A stretch of DNA of 64,000 bases from Moelleriella libera RCEF 2490 (taxonomy: Eukaryota > Ascomycota > Sordariomycetes > Hypocreales > Clavicipitaceae): assembly GCA_001636675.1 (NCBI GenBank), contig AZGY01000006.1, positions 1,069,257-1,133,256 on the forward strand. Reading direction: 5' to 3'. The translations under genes were made by a program, and so were the position numbers. The notes below the pieces were generated by a model. It saw only the letters and a program-made list of their open reading frames with translations, made no database searches and was not told where the DNA came from. This document shows positions 60,434 to 64,000 of the stretch, one piece after another (within the stretch, counting starts at the first letter, position 1; each line of letters begins with the position of its first letter).

Positions 60434-61377
60434 GCCTCCGGCGGCGCTGCCGCGGGCTGGCCTCGCTCCGCTCGAAGCTGTACCGCCATACATGATGATG
60501 CAGCCAGCTCTCCTCGAGCGGAGTGAGGCCGGCACCCGGAGCCAAGCCACCTGCAACGCTGATTCACCCAGGGCTCTACGCGCACAGCTCACGGTCAAAG
60601 CAGCAACTACTTCGAGCGCAGCGAGGACAGCCCGCGGAGGCAAATGTCACGCAGCACAGCAAACACCAAAGCGAGCAGCACTTCGAGCGGAGCGAGGCCA
60701 GCCCGCGGATGCAAATTTCACGCAAAGCTAATCTATTCAAGGCTCGACATACACAGCTCCTGGCGAAGCAGCAACCACTTCGAGCGGAGCGAGGCCAGCC
60801 CGCGGCAGCGCCGCCGGAGGCAAATTACATGCACAGTTGACTGATTCAATGCTAAACACATGAAGCTGTAACAAGGCAGCAAGTACTGCGAGCGCAGCGA
60901 GGACAGCCCGCGGCAGCGCCGCCGGAGGCAAATTTCACGCACAACAAATACCGAAGCGAGCAGCACTTCGAGCGGAGCGAGGCCAGCCCGCGGATGCAAA
61001 TTTCACGCAAAGCTAATCTATTCAAGGCTCGACATACACAGCTCCTGGCGAAGCAGCAACCCCTTTAAGCGTAGCGAGGATAGCCCGCGGCAGCGCCGCC
61101 AGAGGCAAATATTACGCATAATAAATACCAAAGCGAGCAGCACTTCGAGCGGAGCGAGGCCAGCCCGCGGATGCAAATTTCACGCAAAGGCATGCATAGT
61201 TGACCGATTTAAGGCTAGACGCGCAAAGCTAGTATCAGGGCGGCAAGTACTTCGAGCGCAGCGAGGACAGCCCGCGGCAGCGCCGCCGGAGGCAAATATC
61301 ACGCACAGCAAATACCGAAGCGAGCCGCACTTCGAGCGGAGCGAGGCCAGCCCGCGGCAGCGCCGCCGGAGGCAAAT
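60434..61377. repeat. Tandem array of about eleven GC-rich short elements
   Basis: Copies begin at about 60434 (inverted), 60513 (strongly diverged), 60611, 60682, 60779, 60887, 60967, 61064, 61144, 61251 and 61331. The core is TTCGAGCGNAGCGAGGNCAG, then CCCGCGG, then CAGCGCCGCCGGAGG, then CAAATNTCACGCA. Long copies keep the CAGCGCCGCCGG arm, and the core GCGGC-AGC-GCCGC could form a small hairpin. Short copies (60611, 60682, 60967, 61144) lack it exactly after CCGCGG. Spacers are also related between alternate copies, and starts repeat every 177-187 bp, so the array grew by duplication of a two-element unit. It occupies the PHS1 promoter side and ends 88 bp from the stop codon of the 2OG oxygenase gene. 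Small ORFs through it (LRRRCRGLSSLRSK-type peptides) are repeat artefacts. Confidence 0.9.
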
Positions 61378-61464
61378 GAATGGCCAGCTCGACTCGCACC
61401 GAGCCCTTCATACCAAGACGAGCGGCACGGTCCGACGTCCGTTGGGCAGCGCCGCGCCGCGCTC

Positions 61465-62736
61465 TCAGTAGGTGGCCGCCAGCCGCTGCGCCAGGTACTG
61501 GCCGACGTTGATCTGCTCGTACTTCTTGTCGCTCTCGGACGCGTACGTGCCCGGCAGGGTGTCGACGTTGCTGGCAAAGTTGGCGTTGCAAAAGTATCTG
61601 GCGCGTGCGTGTGACAGTCAGCAACCGAGGGGCACACACAGACACGCACACACACACACAAGGAAAAAGAAGAAGAAGAAGAAGAGGAAGAGGAAGAAGA
61701 GGAAAAGGAAGAAGAGGAAAAGGAAGAGAAGAAAAGGGCCAAACGCACGCGATGCTGTAGCGGGGCGGGTGCTCCTCCTCGTCGCGGGGCGGCTCGACGA
61801 CGCGGTGGATGGTGCTCTTGATGGTGTCGTTGCTCCAGCGCGCGAGCAGGTCGCCGGCGTTGACGACGATGGTGCCGGGGATGGGCGTGGCGTCGACGAA
61901 GTGGCCGGTGGGCGACCGGACCTGGAGGCCGCCGCGGCTGTCCTGAAACAGCAGCGTGATGGAGCCGTAGTCCTTTTTTTCCGTCTCGCGTCAGCGGTCA
62001 TGAGATGCTCGGTCGTCCGCGGGTGAGCGGGTGAGCGGGTTGGGCGGGAGAAGAGAGAGAAAACTCACGCTGTGCTCGCCGGCGCGGACCTGGCCCGGGT
62101 TGGCGCGGAAGACGTCGGCCTTGACGCCGGGGTAGTGCAGCAGGCGCAGGGTGTTGTCGCCGACGTGGAGGAAGGGATCGAAGAATTCCTCGTCGAGGCC
62201 CATGCCGAGGGCGACGGCGCGCATGACGTCGAGGTGCAGGCGCCTGCAGAGGTGGAAGAAGCGCATCATGTCGGCGTGGAAGCCGGCGCGGATCTGCTGT
62301 TTTTGTTGATCCTGGTCTTGACCTTGGTCTTGGTCTTGCGCCTGCTCCCGCGGCCACTTGTTGGGGTGGCCGGCCTCGTCGTCGCGGCCAATCTCGAGCG
62401 ACTCCTTGAGGTCCGGGGCGGCGGTGCGCAGGGCGTCGACGGCGGCGGCGTCGGCGAGCTGCGTGACCTTTTCGCGGCCGAGCGACGAGTAGCCGCGGTT
62501 GGCCACGGGCGAGTCCCAGGCGAGCGCGCGCTTGGCCTCGTCGGGCAGGGCGAAGAAGTCGGCCGAGCGGGCAAAGGCCGTCTGCAGGGTCGCGGCCGGG
62601 ATCGGGTGGTTCTTGAGGTAGACGAAGCCGGCCGTCTGGAAGCCGTGCAGGATGGCGTCGGCCGTGGCCCGGCGCCCGTGCGGGGACGAGGGGTGCAGGA
62701 ACTCGGAGAAGTCGATGAGCTGCCGGTCCTACTGTC

Positions 62737-62782
<46 letters not shown>

Positions 62783-62891
62783 CTCTTTGGGGATGCAGAT
62801 GTGGGAAGAAGGGGGAGGGGAGGGGAGAACTCACGGGAATGACGAGGCCGCTCTCGGCCACGGCGGCGTCGGCGGCAACAGCGGCAGCCAT
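61465..62891 (-). CDS. 2-oxoglutarate/Fe(II)-dependent oxygenase (isopenicillin-N-synthase-like)
   Basis: Four minus-strand exons (62891-62835, 62728-62069, 61972-61749, 61597-61465) join to 357 residues. The DIOX_N region holds LIDFSEFLH, FQTAGFVYLKNHPIP and ANRGYSSLGREK. The catalytic domain has HxD at H238-x-D240 (GEHSDYGSITLLFQD), the distal iron ligand H295 (STIHRVVEPP) and the 2OG-binding arginine R310 (PPRYSIAYFCN). All metal and cosubstrate residues are therefore present. A Q/D-rich insert (DQDQGQDQDQQKQQ, ~150-165) is unusual for the family. Members hydroxylate or desaturate small molecules; the substrate is unknown. The gene is divergent from the amidohydrolase gene with a 531-bp shared promoter. 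Intron 1 contains a 44-nt homopolymer (A in the gene's sense) just upstream of the acceptor. Confidence 0.9.
61650..61738. repeat. GAA/GAG-rich purine tract with a CA tract in intron 3 of the 2OG oxygenase gene
   Basis: An imperfect AAGAAG/GAGGAA purine run follows a short ACAC run on the plus strand. In the gene's sense it is a CT-rich (pyrimidine) stretch in the 151-nt intron 3. Confidence 0.8.
62739..62782. repeat. 44-nt homopolymer T run (A in gene sense) in intron 1 of the 2OG oxygenase gene
   Basis: An unbroken run of about 44 T on the plus strand. In the oxygenase gene's sense it is poly(A), ending some 8 nt before the intron 1 acceptor AG, where a pyrimidine tract would normally be. 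Confidence 0.85.
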
Positions 62892-63422
62892 GGTCTCCGC
62901 GCGGCGCTGATCTCGTAGATTGATGATGATTGTTAGGAGGCGGACGAGACGAGACGAGAAGAGACGTCACTCGCGATGAGGAGCAGTCAGTGCAGGTCGA
63001 CGAAGACCGCCCGCGATCCAGCCGAGGATTGGCGGGTGTGGTCAGCACCACCAGATAGCGGCGCCGCCCCCCCCAAAGAAGGTATCGCTGCGAACTCGAG
63101 ACCGGACGCCCCCGCCATCGGAGCTCTCCGACCGTCCCGTCCCTGCACGCGGAGCCGCGAAGGGCAGCACAGCTCGCCCCGATTCGGCCGGCTGCACACG
63201 AGGGGTGCCAATTTGAGCTGCATGGCTCGCTCTCTACCTACAACGGCCCAATGGCCCAGCCAGCGCGTGACGACCGACGGTCATCATCACCATCATCGTC
63301 ATCATCGTCATTATCCTCGACGTCGTCGTCGTCGGCCGCGCAATAAAGGCACTGCGTTCCTCAACCCCGTCCTTCCTGTCTCCCCAGCCCCTCCCTCCCT
63401 TTCGCCGCCGCCGCCGCCCACC
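62892..63422. promoter_or_regulatory. Shared divergent promoter region of the 2OG oxygenase and amidohydrolase genes
   Basis: 531 bp between two divergent start codons. Both genes probably draw on it. It contains a TCATCG/TCGTCG-rich stretch at about 63280-63335 and CT-rich leader sequence before the amidohydrolase ATG. I see no clear TATA box. Confidence 0.45.
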
Positions 63423-64000
63423 ATGGCCGCCTCGTCCCGCGCCGCCGCCGCCGCCCCGACGACCGTCGTCGACATCCACACGCACATGTACCCCCCGCAG
63501 TACATCAAGATGCTCGAGGCCCGCGACACGATCCCCCTCGTGCGGCACTTTCCCCAGTCGCCGTCGGCACCGCGCCTGGTCCTGCTCGAGTCCGAGATCC
63601 CGGCGCTGCAAAAAGCCCTCCACCACGACGACGATGACGCCGCCGCCGCCAAACCCCCCGGCCGCCCGCTCACCTCGCACTTCGTCTCGCTCGACCAAAA
63701 GATGCACTTCATGGACACGCACCGCATCGACATCTCCGTCATCTCGCTCGCGAACCCGTGGCTGGACTTTGTCGACGCCGCGCAGTCGGGCGACGTGGCG
63801 CGGTCCGTCAACGCCGAGTTCGACGACATGTGCCGGCGCCACCACGGCCGCCTCTTCTTCTTCGGCACCCTGCCCCTCACGGCGCCGCTCGACACGATCC
63901 GCGGCGCGGTGCGGCACCTCGCCGGGCTCACGTATTGCCGCGGCGTCATCCTGGGCACGTCGGGCCTCGGCGGTGGGCGCGGGCTCGACGACCCGGACCT
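63423..64000 (+). CDS. Amidohydrolase 2 / ACMSD-family metal-dependent decarboxylase or hydrolase (3' partial)
   Basis: An open frame from ATG 63423 runs to the right edge with no stop (192 codons plus two bases). After an alanine-rich start comes TVVDIHTHMYPPQYIKMLEA, the first metal-binding HxH motif of the amidohydrolase-2 family, in the context seen in aminocarboxymuconate-semialdehyde decarboxylase relatives. HFVSLDQKMHFMDTHRIDIS, VISLANPWLDF and GRLFFFGTLPL are further family landmarks. The remaining metal ligands lie outside the window. A short Asp/Ala insert (HHDDDDAAAA) is low complexity. Codons are almost entirely GC-ending. Members decarboxylate or hydrolyse aromatic-derived acids; the exact substrate is unknown. 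It is divergent from the 2OG oxygenase gene. Confidence 0.85.
   Translation, partial: MAASSRAAAAAPTTVVDIHTHMYPPQYIKMLEARDTIPLVRHFPQSPSAPRLVLLESEIPALQKALHHDDDDAAAAKPPGRPLTSHFVSLDQKMHFMDTHRIDISVISLANPWLDFVDAAQSGDVARSVNAEFDDMCRRHHGRLFFFGTLPLTAPLDTIRGAVRHLAGLTYCRGVILGTSGLGGGRGLDDPD

Noticed and set aside
60434..61377. CRISPR array
   Set aside because: Repeats with spacers look superficially similar, but spacing is irregular (71-108 bp), the spacers are themselves repeated, one copy is inverted, and the genome is eukaryotic.
60733..61657. Protein-coding genes through the element array (peptides with PPAALPRAGLAPLEV-type motifs)
   Set aside because: The GC-rich element is open in several frames on both strands. 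The peptides only reflect the repeat and contain no independent domain.
63234..63958. Minus-strand ORFs of 215-227 aa at the right edge
   Set aside because: They are antisense shadows of the amidohydrolase reading frame, which has the conserved HxH motif and family landmarks.

Overview
The window is nuclear DNA of a filamentous ascomycete, most likely a Sordariomycete and possibly Hypocreales. The class is inferred from gene style: short GT-AG introns (mostly 45-130 nt), a Ste12 that carries C-terminal C2H2 zinc fingers (absent from Saccharomycotina Ste12), Bud4/anillin, a single-polypeptide Thi6, a PLP-enzyme/rhodanese fusion and a DHA2-type drug transporter. I rebuilt sixteen spliced or intact gene models. 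In the fifteen complete ones every exon joins in frame; the right-edge gene is partial. A further left-edge fragment and one weak small gene model are also listed.

Layout. 0-3.6 kb: 3' end of a probable transcription factor (+), then the thiamine gene THI6 (-). 6.5-8.5 kb: PLP-dependent enzyme fused to rhodanese (-). 10.6-14.2 kb: MFS efflux transporter (+) and HIS6 (+). 15.9-23.8 kb: BUD4 (+) and coronin CRN1 (+). 23.9-36.4 kb: a 12.5-kb gene-poor stretch holding a GC-rich short repeat, a degenerate ~150-bp tandem repeat and microsatellites. 36.4-43 kb: STE12 (+), FAF1-like (-), SWC5 (-). 45.3-47.1 kb: a lone cytochrome P450 (+). 49-56.2 kb: WDR70-type WD40 protein (+) and an Snf2/Sth1 remodelling ATPase (+). 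57.3-64 kb: a very GC-rich block with an alpha/beta hydrolase (+), PHS1 (-), a ~0.95-kb array of GC-rich short elements, a 2OG-Fe(II) oxygenase (-) and an amidohydrolase (+) that runs off the right edge.

Most genes are conserved housekeeping genes: thiamine and histidine synthesis, very-long-chain fatty acid elongation, 40S ribosome biogenesis, chromatin (SWR1 subunit, SWI/SNF-RSC ATPase, WDR70), actin and septin organisation, and mating/invasion signalling. Accessory genes (MFS, P450, 2OG oxygenase, amidohydrolase) are scattered singly and do not form a recognisable biosynthetic cluster.

The most unusual content is non-coding. A family of ~42-55 bp GC-rich elements occurs twice inside THI6 intron 1, once in the gene desert, once just after the PHS1 stop codon, and about eleven times in an ordered array at 60.4-61.4 kb. 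Two dispersed copies 34 kb apart are identical over 55 bp. I know of no named class for this element.
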